Assembly: GCA_020846775.1 (NCBI GenBank)
Contig: JADLDG010000050.1
Span: forward strand, 1 to 52,912
Source of the DNA: Nitrospirota bacterium
GTDB taxonomy: Bacteria > Nitrospirota > 9FT-COMBO-42-15 > HDB-SIOI813
DNA: 52,912 nt
Direction of reading: 5' to 3'
Under the pieces are notes generated by a model. The model saw only the letters and a list, made by a program, of their open reading frames with translations. It did no database searches and was not told where the DNA came from. A program made the position numbers and the translations under genes. Below are positions 26,858 through 36,733 of the stretch, in pieces (the stretch's first letter is position 1; every line of letters begins with the position of its first letter).

Positions 26858-28327
26858 TCACTCAACCTTGCCGGCATGTCTTTTTTCTCCCTTATAAGAA
26901 TTCTTTATCTTCAGAAAGTCTTTCAAGTTCCACATGAAACGCATCCAGCTTTCCGGGGAACGCCATAGCATCGTCACATAATCTAAGAGGATGTGAGTAC
27001 GTTCAAAGTGCCTCCTGTAAAACTCCCTGTATCTTTCTTCGAGCCGGTCTTCTGTAAAACCTGTCGGGATAAAAACAAAATTGGCACAATTCATCATCTC
27101 CCAGTTTTCTTCAAAACTGCCATAGCTTCGGATGTCTTTATAAAGGGGTGAGCCTGGGAAAGGGGTGAATTTAGCGAGGTTCATATCGTTTAGCGGAAGA
27201 CTGAGGGCATAATGGATGCTCTTATTGATGCTCTCTTCGGTCTCACCCGGGAGTCCCATCATAAAGAGCCCTTTTGTGCGGATGCCGGCCTTTCTGATCA
27301 GCGCCACCTTCTCCCGAATCATGTCGAGATTAGAGTTTGATCTGTGCTGCTTCAGCAGTTCGGGGTCGCCTGTTTCGATGCCAAGACTGATCATCCAGCA
27401 ACCGGCCTTTTTCATCAATTGCAGAAGGTCAAGATCAACATGCTCGGCCCTCGCTGCGCAATTAAATGTGACTCCCAGCCCTCCCCTGGTCATGAGATTG
27501 CAGAATTCTTCAACCCTCTTGCGGTGGAATGTAAACAGGTCATCGTAAAAGTTTATGTGCCTCACACCATAATCCTTGTTAAGATATTTGACCAGGCTGA
27601 ACATATAATCTGCAGAGTTATATCTGAAAGACTGTTGAAATACAGTCCTGTCGCAGTAGCTGCACTTATAAGGACAGCCGCGGCTGGACACTATCGTAGT
27701 GTTGGGGGCCTTCGGATAATTAAAGATCGGCAGCTTATACGCCCCGGGAAAGCCTTTTAACTTTCCATACGCCGGGAACGGCAGGTTGTCCATCTCCATC
27801 AGTTGTTTCCTCTTCCCATAACCCGTAAATACGACCTCCGGGCCTTTCCTGTACATAAGTGCGGGTATTTCGTCCAGTGAACTGTACTCCTCTTCCATGA
27901 GGGACAACAGGGGCATCTCACCTTCACCGACCACTCCGTAGTCTATGACCGGATAGTCCTTCATGAGGGTCTCACGGAGGGCAGTAATATGAACCCCGCC
28001 GAAGATGATGGTGATGCGAGGGTTCAGATTCTTTATCTTCTCAGCAATCCGTACCGCGTCCAGGAAGCTGGAAGTAGTTGCTGTAAACCCGACGAATTCA
28101 GGGGGCTCCCGCCTGATGCTGTCCATGATCATGTCATCCTGTGCCGGGAATGCGTAGCAGTCGTGAATGGACGCCTCGTGGCCATGCTTTTCAACCCATG
28201 CAGCAAGACTGCAAAGTCCTATGGGGGGCATGATGTTGGCAATCCTGGCCATGTCCGACTCACCAGGCCTCCAGTTTACGCCCAGAGGATGGATGAAGAG
28301 GATTTTCTTTCTTTCTTTATTTCCCAT
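26858..28327 (-). CDS. B12-binding-type radical SAM protein (rSAM-4), last gene of the biosynthetic train
   Basis: The B12-binding-like domain covers residues about 10-140 (FGGVHITALRETL, GVVGEGE). The cysteines are C218, C222 and C225 (SRGCPYKCSYC). GLPGETEESI and FTPFPGSPLYKD follow, and an arginine-rich C-terminal extension (residues 420-489) closes the protein. The gene lies three bases after the AMP-ligase gene, so it belongs to the long operon. A role in modifying the acyl chain is likely but not shown. Confidence 0.85.
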   Translation of the reverse strand: MGNKERKKILFIHPLGVNWRPGESDMARIANIMPPIGLCSLAAWVEKHGHEASIHDCYAFPAQDDMIMDSIRREPPEFVGFTATTSSFLDAVRIAEKIKNLNPRITIIFGGVHITALRETLMKDYPVIDYGVVGEGEMPLLSLMEEEYSSLDEIPALMYRKGPEVVFTGYGKRKQLMEMDNLPFPAYGKLKGFPGAYKLPIFNYPKAPNTTIVSSRGCPYKCSYCDRTVFQQSFRYNSADYMFSLVKYLNKDYGVRHINFYDDLFTFHRKRVEEFCNLMTRGGLGVTFNCAARAEHVDLDLLQLMKKAGCWMISLGIETGDPELLKQHRSNSNLDMIREKVALIRKAGIRTKGLFMMGLPGETEESINKSIHYALSLPLNDMNLAKFTPFPGSPLYKDIRSYGSFEENWEMMNCANFVFIPTGFTEDRLEERYREFYRRHFERTHILLDYVTMLWRSPESWMRFMWNLKDFLKIKNSYKGEKRHAGKVE

Positions 28328-28330
28328 TTG

Positions 28331-29794
28331 TTATACCCCTGCCCGACTTATCTTTCCGCTTAATGTCTCGTTTATCTCCCTTACGACTGTAATAGATTGC
28401 GGCACTTTGTAACTTGTCAAATGTTCTCTGCAGAATCTCACAAGCCCTTCTGTGTCAATCTCCGCGGAGGGGTCTTTTACAACGATGTCGACATGCACCA
28501 CCTCACCCAGATAAAGATGCGGACTACTATAGGCCCTGGATACTTGAACATCAGGGTGGCGGTTTACAACCGCCTCCACCTCCTCCGGGAAAACCTTGTT
28601 CCCTGCCACATTGATCATGGATTTGGTTCGGCCTGCAATGGTTACGTCCCCGTCATCGTCCTTTAATGCCTGGTCCCCGCTCAAAAACCACCCTTCTCTG
28701 AGGATGTTCCTTGCGTGTCCAGGAGGTTTGAGGTAACCTGAAAACAACCCCGGTCCCCTGAAGGCAAGTTGACCCACCGCCCCATTCTGCACTTCCTGAA
28801 GTCTATCGTCCAGTATGGAAACCTCGTAACCCGGTAGTGGACGACCAACGGAAGCGGGTTTCTCTAAAGGATTTTTAAGGTTCATCAGAGGGATGCCGCA
28901 CTCAATGATTCCATATGCCTGGTTGACTGGAACACCATACTTGTCATAGAAATTCAGGGAGATATCAGAAGGCAGGGAGGAAGATGTAGATACTGCCTGC
29001 CTGATGGTCCTGAATCCGAGGTCTGATGCGTCAGAAGTGAGAAGTCTGTAATGCATTGGCGAGCCATAAAGGAAGGTAGCTGAATGCTGGTTTGCCTGGT
29101 TGATTATAGAATGCGCCAGGAGGTCTGGACAGATGATTATGGTCGCCCCTGCCTCGAGATACAGTACCGTTGAGACCAGGAAGTGGAAGGCCATAGGAAG
29201 CACACACAGGACAACGTCCTCATGAGACAACGCAAACCCCCTGTTGGCTGCTGCAGTCCTCTCTATAATACCTCGATGAGAGACTACAACTCCCTTGGAC
29301 CTCCCGGTTGTACCCGAGGTGAAACGGACAAAGGCCGCATCTTCAAAAGTTTCAGTTATAGGTTTCCTTTCACAAGGGCCTGCTGAACAGCCTGTATCTG
29401 TTCGGGTAAATCTGAGGGGATCGGCTCCCTCGATTTGCAGGTCTGAAGAGGGACCGTCAACAGGTTTTATCCCGCTCATATCGTCTATGACCGCGTGGAT
29501 ACTGCATGTCTCAAGGAGTTCGTTTAGTTCACTACGCCTTATCTGATAATGTATGGGGAGGATGACGGCCCCGGTTTGGAGGCTGGCGAATGCTGTAATA
29601 ATGAATTCACGACCGTTCCTTGCCATAATTCCAATCCCATGCCCCGGTTCCACACCCAACTCTCTTAGCTTTCTACTCATGGACTCCATTTCTCTGTACA
29701 TGGAGCTATAGGTAACAGCGCCATACCTGTCAATCACCGCTGTCTTTTCAGGCCACATCTCTGCTGACTTCGCGAGTATCTCACATACATTCAT
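28331..29794 (-). CDS. AMP-dependent acyl-adenylating enzyme (acyl-CoA/acyl-ACP ligase)
   Basis: An ANL-superfamily enzyme that activates a carboxylate as its adenylate and loads it on CoA or a carrier protein. The P-loop-like motif FTSGTTGRSKG is at 158-168, YGIIECG matches the A5 region, and FLSGDQA and GRTKSMINVAG mark the hinge. A C-terminal catalytic lysine stands in LSGKISR. The length of 487 residues is complete. Its ATG overlaps the stop of the FAD-oxidoreductase gene by four bases. Because an ACP and an HHxxxD acyltransferase lie just upstream, it may charge that ACP. Confidence 0.88.
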   Translation of the reverse strand: MNVCEILAKSAEMWPEKTAVIDRYGAVTYSSMYREMESMSRKLRELGVEPGHGIGIMARNGREFIITAFASLQTGAVILPIHYQIRRSELNELLETCSIHAVIDDMSGIKPVDGPSSDLQIEGADPLRFTRTDTGCSAGPCERKPITETFEDAAFVRFTSGTTGRSKGVVVSHRGIIERTAAANRGFALSHEDVVLCVLPMAFHFLVSTVLYLEAGATIIICPDLLAHSIINQANQHSATFLYGSPMHYRLLTSDASDLGFRTIRQAVSTSSSLPSDISLNFYDKYGVPVNQAYGIIECGIPLMNLKNPLEKPASVGRPLPGYEVSILDDRLQEVQNGAVGQLAFRGPGLFSGYLKPPGHARNILREGWFLSGDQALKDDDGDVTIAGRTKSMINVAGNKVFPEEVEAVVNRHPDVQVSRAYSSPHLYLGEVVHVDIVVKDPSAEIDTEGLVRFCREHLTSYKVPQSITVVREINETLSGKISRAGV

Positions 29795-31041
29795 GGATCA
29801 TGCCCCCGCCCCCTTACCTGTTCATCCCTTAACTCTTTCACAGCTACCGAGAGGGGTTTGTTCATTGCCTGGAAGGCCGCTGCCTTGCCTGCTGCCCATC
29901 CGGTGCAGAGAGTAACACCTATTACTCGTGCAGATGCAATGGCCTTAGCCGACGTCGAGATACACCTGCCTGCAACAAAAACATTATCAAGGGACTCCGG
30001 AATAAGACATCCTATAGGAATCTCGTAATATCCTTTTTCTGGCGGATAAGTCATTCGAGGCCGGATATCCAGCCCCCATTCTTCCATAGGCCATGCCCCG
30101 CAGGCAACCCCATCCGGGAATTTACGACACTCCAGGATGTCCTCTTCTGTTAATGTCTCCCTGCCGCGGGCCCTCCTGCCGTTTCGGACACCGACCTCTA
30201 CAGGCAGGCGTGATAGTCCGGCTTTAAAGAAAAAGCTTAATTCTTCCATGACATCCCTCGACCTTAATTCCAACTCAGTTAACTTATTCCAGTCATTTGA
30301 AGAATCATAAGGGAGATTCACCTTAAGCCTGAGATTGTTCAAACTGTCTGACGGGATTAATGATACCGCCTCGCAGGCTGTTGAAAGCTGTTTATCCCTG
30401 ACAGCCCTCTGGATGTCACGAAGCACGTCTAACCTGGATTCCCTGTCTTTAGCCCGCTTAAAGGTATCCAGCGAAAAGACTACTGCAGCCGCCTGCACCC
30501 CTGTCTCTTCATCTACCGGTGCCCCCGCCATGTACAAAACCGACGCATCACCAGTGCAGTCCACCACACAGGATGGCCTGAATGAAACATACCTGTTCCG
30601 TATCAGGGCCCTTACCTCCCTAACATTGCACCCTTCGATATCTACTGAGATCACGGTGCTGTGAAGGGCCATTGTGACCCCCGCTGCCCTGCGAATAAGC
30701 CTGTCTGCCGTCCTCTGAAAATCCCAGGGGTCATATGGCAACACATAAAGCCCTTCAGCCATATGCACAGGTTTAATGTCTGAGCGTTTAGATATCTCAT
30801 CCGCCCATTCCCTTGCAAACCCGCCGCAGACTTGCTCAACATTATGGTTTGTGTCACGAAGATAAAGTCCGCACATAGTGCCTGCCATTCCGGCTGTAGC
30901 AATACCACCAAGGAAACCGTATTTTTCCAGCAAAAGAACCCGGCAGCCTGCCCTTTCTGCAGAGATTGATGCAGCGATCCCTGCAGTACCTCCTCCTATT
31001 ACAAGTACGTCGCATTTTATGGATGGATCTTTTCCGTACAT
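29791..31041 (-). CDS. FAD-dependent oxidoreductase (FAD_oxidored-type)
   Basis: The N-terminal dinucleotide-binding motif is DVLVIGGGTAGIAAS with the GGGTAG at 16-21, then LLEKYGFLGGIAT. A VVDCTGDASV segment and a C-terminal VFVAGRCISTSAKA motif complete the FAD fold. The length of 416 residues matches 'FAD-dependent oxidoreductase' (PF12831-like) proteins of unknown substrate. The start overlaps the stop of the condensation-type gene (TGATG) and the end overlaps the AMP ligase, so the three are translated together. It probably oxidises or reduces the acyl product. Confidence 0.85.
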   Translation of the reverse strand: MYGKDPSIKCDVLVIGGGTAGIAASISAERAGCRVLLLEKYGFLGGIATAGMAGTMCGLYLRDTNHNVEQVCGGFAREWADEISKRSDIKPVHMAEGLYVLPYDPWDFQRTADRLIRRAAGVTMALHSTVISVDIEGCNVREVRALIRNRYVSFRPSCVVDCTGDASVLYMAGAPVDEETGVQAAAVVFSLDTFKRAKDRESRLDVLRDIQRAVRDKQLSTACEAVSLIPSDSLNNLRLKVNLPYDSSNDWNKLTELELRSRDVMEELSFFFKAGLSRLPVEVGVRNGRRARGRETLTEEDILECRKFPDGVACGAWPMEEWGLDIRPRMTYPPEKGYYEIPIGCLIPESLDNVFVAGRCISTSAKAIASARVIGVTLCTGWAAGKAAAFQAMNKPLSVAVKELRDEQVRGRGHDP

Positions 31042-32387
31042 CAGTCTAACAGGTCAGACTCGTGAAACAGTTCTTTGCGAATGGAACTATCAAGCAAATC
31101 TATTTCATCAGGGTCAAACCATCCTTCGACAAAAGAAAGTACTACTGACAGCTTACCTCGGTATTTATTAAAGATGATAGACAGCCCCGGGGGGACTGAA
31201 ACAGGAGGGAGATGAAGTACCTCGACCACAGGTACCTCAAGGAAACTGTCAAGACCCGGGCATGTATCCCCGGGAAAGGAGAAGAAGAAACTGGCAATCT
31301 GCCCCTTGGTCGGACCGGCAGCCTGTAGTGCAAGAATTCCTGCCGGGAGGTTCCGGAAAAGTTCCATAGTAGTAGTAAATGACTCCGGTATCATACCCCG
31401 TATCTGTTCCGTCATCTGTCTACTAAGTTCTGTGACGAGTCTGTTCATTGATGAGATATCCTCCTGCTCTGCCCTGAAAAACAGGAAGGTGATATGGTTA
31501 CCAAATACAGGCCCCAAAGAACCACGTTTCCTTGTATCAATCGGTACGGGAACAACATATGCAGACGGTTTGCAGCCTCTTGAGGTTATAACCTTGTCAA
31601 AGGCCCTTATAGCAGCTGCCAGGAAGTAGATGCTGATTTTGAAGCCTGCACCAGCGCTGATGCAGGCCCTGTCAATGCTTGAGGTATCTTCTACATCAAA
31701 AGAAATAATCTTGTATACCTGATCCTTTCCTTCTCCGGATTTTGACTTTGCTGATGTCCCAATGGCGGCTATTGGGGACCGGGAGTAACTTGCGGCAGTA
31801 TGAATGGCCTTTCTCGCAAAGCACGATCTCGCAGGCAGCCTGAGCCATGAGGAGACATCTTCTTTCATCGTCGCGGGCCTTTCAAAGAAAAAGGGTTTAG
31901 CGGGGCCTTTGCCTTTCACTGTCACTCCTATATATGCAGAGAGCATCTCGGCCCCGCGTGCATCCATCAGGGCATGATGCCACGTAATTACAAGACTGCT
32001 CTTTCGTGATGGGTAATGGAGCAGGTCGAATGCAAAGGCAGGCGGGTTAAAAGGACTGACCTTTCTGGACAGGACAGTATGAGGCAGTTTTCCGCGGTCG
32101 TCTTCTGCCATTTCGTTTTCATGAATAAAAAAGTCGTTCCCGTTCCCATTCCCGTTAGCTTTCCATCTTGGGATAAAAAAGGGTATGGGTCTTGACCAAC
32201 GTGCACTTGCCAGCCAGTTCTCTATTCCTGTCTTGCGTATTGCTTCCAGAAGCGACCCGGAGCTGAGGTAACCATCCAGGTGCAGAACGAGCCGGCATAT
32301 ATTCGCAGGGGGCCCGGGTCTTACCGTCCCCAGTTCCATGGCCAGATTGAAAAAATCACCCCCGGTCAGGCGGACGTGACCGGGCAT
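31041..32387 (-). CDS. HHxxxD condensation/acyltransferase-superfamily protein
   Basis: The catalytic motif of NRPS condensation domains and WS/DGAT acyltransferases is visible as HHALMD (H137, H138, D142). The preceding strand (SSLVITW) and the later VPVPIDTRKRGSLGPVFGNH segment fit the second half of that two-lobed fold. At 448 residues it is a stand-alone enzyme, not part of an NRPS. With an ACP gene 22 bases upstream, the likely reaction is transfer of an acyl group from the ACP to an alcohol or amine. The acceptor is unknown. A GNGNGND run lies at about 79-85. Confidence 0.8.
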   Translation of the reverse strand: MPGHVRLTGGDFFNLAMELGTVRPGPPANICRLVLHLDGYLSSGSLLEAIRKTGIENWLASARWSRPIPFFIPRWKANGNGNGNDFFIHENEMAEDDRGKLPHTVLSRKVSPFNPPAFAFDLLHYPSRKSSLVITWHHALMDARGAEMLSAYIGVTVKGKGPAKPFFFERPATMKEDVSSWLRLPARSCFARKAIHTAASYSRSPIAAIGTSAKSKSGEGKDQVYKIISFDVEDTSSIDRACISAGAGFKISIYFLAAAIRAFDKVITSRGCKPSAYVVPVPIDTRKRGSLGPVFGNHITFLFFRAEQEDISSMNRLVTELSRQMTEQIRGMIPESFTTTMELFRNLPAGILALQAAGPTKGQIASFFFSFPGDTCPGLDSFLEVPVVEVLHLPPVSVPPGLSIIFNKYRGKLSVVLSFVEGWFDPDEIDLLDSSIRKELFHESDLLD

Positions 32388-32409
32388 GTTATTGTCATGC
32401 GCTTTGATA

Positions 32410-32664
32410 TTAATCTCCCAGGGATTTGCTGTGTATACAGCGTGTCAGTGAAGCCACTGACCTCAGGTTATCAGGGGTCAGATCGCTCTCCGGTACAACA
32501 ATATTATAGCGCCGCTCGATGAACAAAAGTATCTCTATTATTGAGAAAGAGTCTATCCCCAGCGAACTCAGGGAGCTGTTCTCATCGAAAGAAACACCTT
32601 CAGCAATAATATTCTTACGCAGGAAGCAGCAGACTTCCTCAGAAATGGTTTCAATACCTGGCAT
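32410..32664 (-). CDS. Acyl carrier protein (ACP-1)
   Basis: An 84-residue carrier protein. The phosphopantetheine serine is S39 in LGIDSFSIIE, flanked by the acidic helix 2. The motif is less like the FAS-type DSLD of the other two ACPs in the window, so it may serve the condensation-type acyltransferase and AMP ligase downstream instead of the ketosynthases. It lies 58 bases after the MMPL gene. Confidence 0.88.
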   Translation of the reverse strand: MPGIETISEEVCCFLRKNIIAEGVSFDENSSLSSLGIDSFSIIEILLFIERRYNIVVPESDLTPDNLRSVASLTRCIHSKSLGD

Positions 32665-32722
32665 TTTTCTAATGATTCAAACCTTGTTTACTGCCGGACC
32701 GGCCGGCAGCGCCTATTATACT

Positions 32723-35233
32723 TCAAAGCCGCGTAAAATCAACATGACCCGTTTTATGTCCCCGTAAGGGTACAGTCAGGAAGACCGATGCAAGCCCGAA
32801 GGTTATACCAAGAATGGCAGTAGCGCCTATACTATGCAGGGCCGGATGTCTGGCAAATACAAGTGAGCCTAATCCCAGGAAAGTCGTGATCGCAGACAAC
32901 GTAATAGCGCCGCTTGTGTGGGAAAGGTGAGTATCGTTTCCAGAAGCTGAATGGTTCCACGCCTCATGTAAAAAAACTGAGTAGTCGTCAACTATTCCGA
33001 AGATAAAGATTACTATCATGGCATTCATAATGTTGATCTTAATTCCAAGCCATCCCATAATTCCGAATGTCCAGAAGAGACTCAGGAATAAAGGAAGCAT
33101 GAGACTGACGAATGAACTGAGCCTCCTCGAATAAAAGACCATGGCTGCTGCTACAAAAAAGAGGGTTACACCACCGAGCCTCATCATCTCCCTGTGGATC
33201 AGGCCGACTATGTGCTGGACGAAATGCCTCCCGTTTGTCATTATGGCACCGGGTACAGAATCCTCGATCACGGATGCAATGTTTGCGTATTCACTAACAT
33301 TAATACTTTGAAGGTTAGTCATTATCATGACACCGTCTGCGTTAAAGGAAATCTGGTTTGCGGCAACTGTCCTTAGTATCCCTGAATTAAAACCTTCAAG
33401 CTCCAGAGGCGGCATTGGCCCGGGAAGCCTTGACAATTCTTCCCTGACACTCTCAGGCCGGATCCTGAGTTCCATGCTGATTTTCTCGACTTCGTTCATA
33501 ACCCGGTCAAGCCTCTCCCTGCTCCAGAAATCCTTCCATCTCTGCCTGTTTTCCTCCTGTCTGGACCTGCTTGGGAAAAGTGGCGCAATGGAGTTACTTC
33601 CCTGCACCTTGCCCTGTTCGCGCATATCACGAAGCCGCGAGTAAAGCATCTCGTTGCGCTGAAGGGCCTCTTCAAGGTCTTTTCCTTTTACAACTACCGA
33701 TGTGGAGTCGAGCATGCCTCCGAATGACCCTATGACAGTGTCCCAGTCCTTTTTTGTGTCGGGATAGACCGCATTCAGCTTCTGAATATCTCCTTCAAAC
33801 TCCAGACGATAAATACCGACAGCAGACGTAATAGAAAGGGCCGCTACAATTATAATCAACACCTTTCTATGCCCCTTTACCCATCTGAAAAACATTGGAT
33901 AAATGACTGTCAGGTTGATCACTGGGTGTCTCAACGTAGATTTTGCCCTGGGTATCAGAAGAGGCAGGGCGATAAGTGCAAATATAAATGCCCCTGCTAT
34001 TCCGAATACAGCAAACAGACCAAGCTGCCGGTAACCCGGGAGTACCGAAAGTTCCAGTGTCAAAAATGCTATCAGGGTCGTTGCACCAGTAAGCATAAGC
34101 GGTTTAGTCAACTTGTCCAGGATATGAATTATGTCAGACCGGCTGGTGTCTCCTGCAGATACCTGATCTGCATGGTAAAGGAAATGTATCCCGAAATCGA
34201 CTGCAATTCCCAGCAGCATTGCCCCGCAGCCAATGGCTATGGCAGAAACGCCCGGATATACCAGCATAATCATGCACGATGCGAATACCCCTCCGAAAAA
34301 GGCCGGAAGCATGGTCAGCAGCGACATTACAAACGGACGGCGGAAGGCAAGAAGCGCCAGTATGGCAATGGAACCAGCAGATAGAGACAATGTCATCCTG
34401 ATGTCTCTCTTGATCATGTCCGCATTGTCAAGTCCAAACCTGTGACTTCCCATGTAGGCAATATTTATCAAACCTGGAGAGACCGTTTTAGTCTCCAGTA
34501 TTGTCCTGTCCATAAAGTCTATCAATTCCCTGGCATGTCTGCTGTCAGTCCCCGGGTAAACCGGCTGGGCAATGATAAAGATGTGCTTCATGTCCTTGCT
34601 GAAGATCCTCCCATCATCCATTTTAACCTCTCCACCCATGGACTTGAAGTCATCCAGCTTTTTCAGAAGGATGGTGTCTATTGCAAGAGGATCGTTATTG
34701 AACGAATCGGCAAGAAAGGGCGCAGGGGATTCTGTAAGGAGTCTTTTCCAACCCCGGAACGTTTCCCGGATAGACTCTGTCCTGAGCCTCTCCTCCAGCG
34801 CTCTTTTGTCTTCTTCTGTAAACAGACTGGCCCTGTGCAACTTAAGTACACCGAAAGAAGACATCATGTCGTCTGCAACTAATCTGTATTGGATATCATT
34901 GAAATAGCTTGAAGCCGACATCTTTTCCACAAGCGTGTCAGCGGCCCTGACCAGCTCATCCCTGGGTGGTACACTGCCCTCAACTTCCGGTCCCACATCA
35001 ATGAGCATGTAATCGAAGCTGTGAAAGCTGGTAAGGACTGTCTTGTATTTTTTCACCACAGGGTCATGGCTTGGCAGGAGGTCCATGATATCCTCCTTCA
35101 GGTTCATCCCGGCTGCGACGAAAATAAACAAACCTGTCGCTATAACAAAACCGGAAAGCACAAGTGCTTTATGCCTGAATATGCTGAGGAAGAATCTCGT
35201 CCTGAAATTGTCCGGCAATCGCTGTCCCTGCAT
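32723..35233 (-). CDS. MMPL/RND-type exporter
   Basis: A large transporter of about 836 residues with the duplicated RND layout: one N-terminal helix, a periplasmic loop (about 50-250), five or six helices (about 255-440), a second loop (about 460-640) and a further five or six helices to the end. MLLGIAVDFGIHFLYH and FGIVDDYSVFLHEAW match the paired conserved membrane Asp segments. Proteins of this kind occur in aryl-polyene and hopanoid clusters, where they are thought to move lipids to the outer membrane. A TTG at 35239 is possible; the ATG at 35233 is preferred. Confidence 0.88.
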   Translation of the reverse strand: MQGQRLPDNFRTRFFLSIFRHKALVLSGFVIATGLFIFVAAGMNLKEDIMDLLPSHDPVVKKYKTVLTSFHSFDYMLIDVGPEVEGSVPPRDELVRAADTLVEKMSASSYFNDIQYRLVADDMMSSFGVLKLHRASLFTEEDKRALEERLRTESIRETFRGWKRLLTESPAPFLADSFNNDPLAIDTILLKKLDDFKSMGGEVKMDDGRIFSKDMKHIFIIAQPVYPGTDSRHARELIDFMDRTILETKTVSPGLINIAYMGSHRFGLDNADMIKRDIRMTLSLSAGSIAILALLAFRRPFVMSLLTMLPAFFGGVFASCMIMLVYPGVSAIAIGCGAMLLGIAVDFGIHFLYHADQVSAGDTSRSDIIHILDKLTKPLMLTGATTLIAFLTLELSVLPGYRQLGLFAVFGIAGAFIFALIALPLLIPRAKSTLRHPVINLTVIYPMFFRWVKGHRKVLIIIVAALSITSAVGIYRLEFEGDIQKLNAVYPDTKKDWDTVIGSFGGMLDSTSVVVKGKDLEEALQRNEMLYSRLRDMREQGKVQGSNSIAPLFPSRSRQEENRQRWKDFWSRERLDRVMNEVEKISMELRIRPESVREELSRLPGPMPPLELEGFNSGILRTVAANQISFNADGVMIMTNLQSINVSEYANIASVIEDSVPGAIMTNGRHFVQHIVGLIHREMMRLGGVTLFFVAAAMVFYSRRLSSFVSLMLPLFLSLFWTFGIMGWLGIKINIMNAMIVIFIFGIVDDYSVFLHEAWNHSASGNDTHLSHTSGAITLSAITTFLGLGSLVFARHPALHSIGATAILGITFGLASVFLTVPLRGHKTGHVDFTRL

Positions 35234-35243
35234 TTTCAATTAT

Positions 35244-35957
35244 TCATTCTTCGTTCTTATTGTCAAACAGCATTTGTTCGTCTACTGGTCCGGCATCAAT
35301 CTTTAATAGATCTACCCTGAGTTCATAATGCCATCTGTAGTTAACAAGGGTTATCATGGAAGGTAGTGGTCTTTCCCATCCATCGTATAATCTGTAGCCG
35401 GAATAACTGACGCTCCTTACCAGCCTCCCGTCAACTGCCTCCAATGAGGCAATCAGATCACCGCCGGCTGAGAATAGATACTCGAAGACGCTGTCTTCCC
35501 CTTTTCTCACGACAAGGCTGGGGGTGTTTTTCTCATTCCTGGATAGATAGGCATCTTCGGATTCCCGTATATCGTACAGGTGCCTTATATCTCCCATGAC
35601 CCCGTTTAATAACGGGTTTGAAGGCATGGCCCCCGGTTTGACCGCGATCTTCCTTTTTCCGTCACGTTCGATGAGGTCAAATATCCTTCCGCCCATCTCC
35701 CCAAAGGCAATGGCACGGAAACCTTTCTTTCTCTTCACAAGCAAGTAACCGGGAAAATCATTCTCCTTATCCCTGACCTTCATGATGATATGCTGAGACA
35801 GTCTGAACTCTCCCGGGTAAGGGTCTATACGTTCCAGCATCCGTTCCATTTGCCCTTCGGCATGATCGGCCGGGACAGGCACTGAGTATTTCATTCCCGC
35901 GCAGCCGGCAACTGCATAAGAAAAAAAGCAGAGTATAAAGAATAATCTCTTTCTCAT
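35244..35957 (-). CDS. Outer-membrane lipoprotein, DUF3261-like
   Basis: A lipoprotein signal peptide ends in VAGC (C19), so the mature protein is lipidated. The 237-residue chain is mostly beta-strands (FRLSQHIIMKVR, GFRAIAFGEMGGRIFDL, SMITLVNYRWHYELRVDLL), the pattern of the DUF3261 proteins that accompany LolA and MMPL genes in aryl-polyene clusters. Its ATG overlaps the stop of lolA by four bases (ATGA). It is probably a receptor or chaperone for the exported lipid. Confidence 0.75.
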   Translation of the reverse strand: MRKRLFFILCFFSYAVAGCAGMKYSVPVPADHAEGQMERMLERIDPYPGEFRLSQHIIMKVRDKENDFPGYLLVKRKKGFRAIAFGEMGGRIFDLIERDGKRKIAVKPGAMPSNPLLNGVMGDIRHLYDIRESEDAYLSRNEKNTPSLVVRKGEDSVFEYLFSAGGDLIASLEAVDGRLVRSVSYSGYRLYDGWERPLPSMITLVNYRWHYELRVDLLKIDAGPVDEQMLFDNKNEE

Positions 35958-36733
35958 TTACCTTTATTTGAAGTGGAGACAGGAAGGTTCGGCGTAAGCG
36001 GATTTTTCAGATCGAAGAGACGCTGGTCAAGGGAGCTATTCTCTTCCTGATCTGAAAATCTGATTTCTATGGAGTCTCCCCTGGGTTCACGGATAATTAT
36101 CTTTGTCACGAAGTTTGTTTTCCGGTCTATGGAGAGATCGAGGGACTTGATGACCTTTGCCATACCGGCGGAAACCGGCCTCATAACAAGGAGGTAGTCC
36201 TTTCCAAGGGCCATGGAGATTTTGTAGTCCTTCTGAACCTTTTTGAAATCCCCGCGTATGATGGAAATAATCTGTCTCAGCGATTCCCGGAAGATATCCT
36301 CCATTCCAAGATTCATCCTGACAAATTTCCCTTTATCGAGGTTAAATTTGGCTACGTTGCCGTTGTTGAATATCAGGATTGAGGCATAAGGTTCAGTAAG
36401 TTCCCACCGCAGTTTATCAGGCATCTCAAAGTAAAGAACCCCTTTGGAGCTCAGGACGTCGAGGAACATTAACATGTGACGTTCCTGAATAAATTCTGCT
36501 TTCAGGTTTTTCACAGATTGTATATTATCTGTCATCTGCGTTAAGATGACTTCCATTTCGGATGCGGCTAATTCCCTGTATGGTTCAATAGACCTATCCG
36601 CGCCGTGGAGAAAGGAGGCGCTGCTTATGAAAATTATGATGACACCAAGAATCAAAATACGACAACTTCTGTTTCTTATACTTCCCCTCTTTGAAAAAGA
36701 GGGGTCAGGGGAGATTTTTATAAATTGTCCCAT
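35954..36733 (-). CDS. LolA-like outer-membrane lipoprotein carrier with a repeat-derived N-terminus
   Basis: After a hydrophobic signal segment (residues 26-44) the LolA fold is recognisable: NIQSVKNLKAEFIQERHM, SSKGVLYFEMPDKLRWELTEP, YASILIFNNGNVAKFN and SLDLSIDRKTNFVTKIIIREP. LolA-like proteins in such clusters are thought to carry a lipid across the periplasm. The start is odd. The ATG at 36733 lies inside the last codons of the DUF559 gene, and residues 7-18 (ISPDPSFSKRGS) are a translated palindromic repeat. No better start exists, so the gene seems to have lost its native 5' end. Confidence 0.82.
   Translation of the reverse strand: MGQFIKISPDPSFSKRGSIRNRSCRILILGVIIIFISSASFLHGADRSIEPYRELAASEMEVILTQMTDNIQSVKNLKAEFIQERHMLMFLDVLSSKGVLYFEMPDKLRWELTEPYASILIFNNGNVAKFNLDKGKFVRMNLGMEDIFRESLRQIISIIRGDFKKVQKDYKISMALGKDYLLVMRPVSAGMAKVIKSLDLSIDRKTNFVTKIIIREPRGDSIEIRFSDQEENSSLDQRLFDLKNPLTPNLPVSTSNKGK
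36681..36720. repeat. CCCCCTTT-family repeat at the 3' side of the DUF559 gene (copy 3)
   Basis: CCCCTCTTTGAAAAAGAGGGG forms a hairpin and is followed by TCAGGGGAGATTTTTA. It matches the half-unit of copies 1 and 2. It encodes the first residues of the LolA-like protein and touches the DUF559 stop codon. Confidence 0.75.

Noticed and set aside
32723-35233. Drug-efflux RND pump of the AcrB type
   Set aside because: The size (about 836 residues), MMPL-like motifs and the absence of a membrane-fusion protein point to a lipid exporter.
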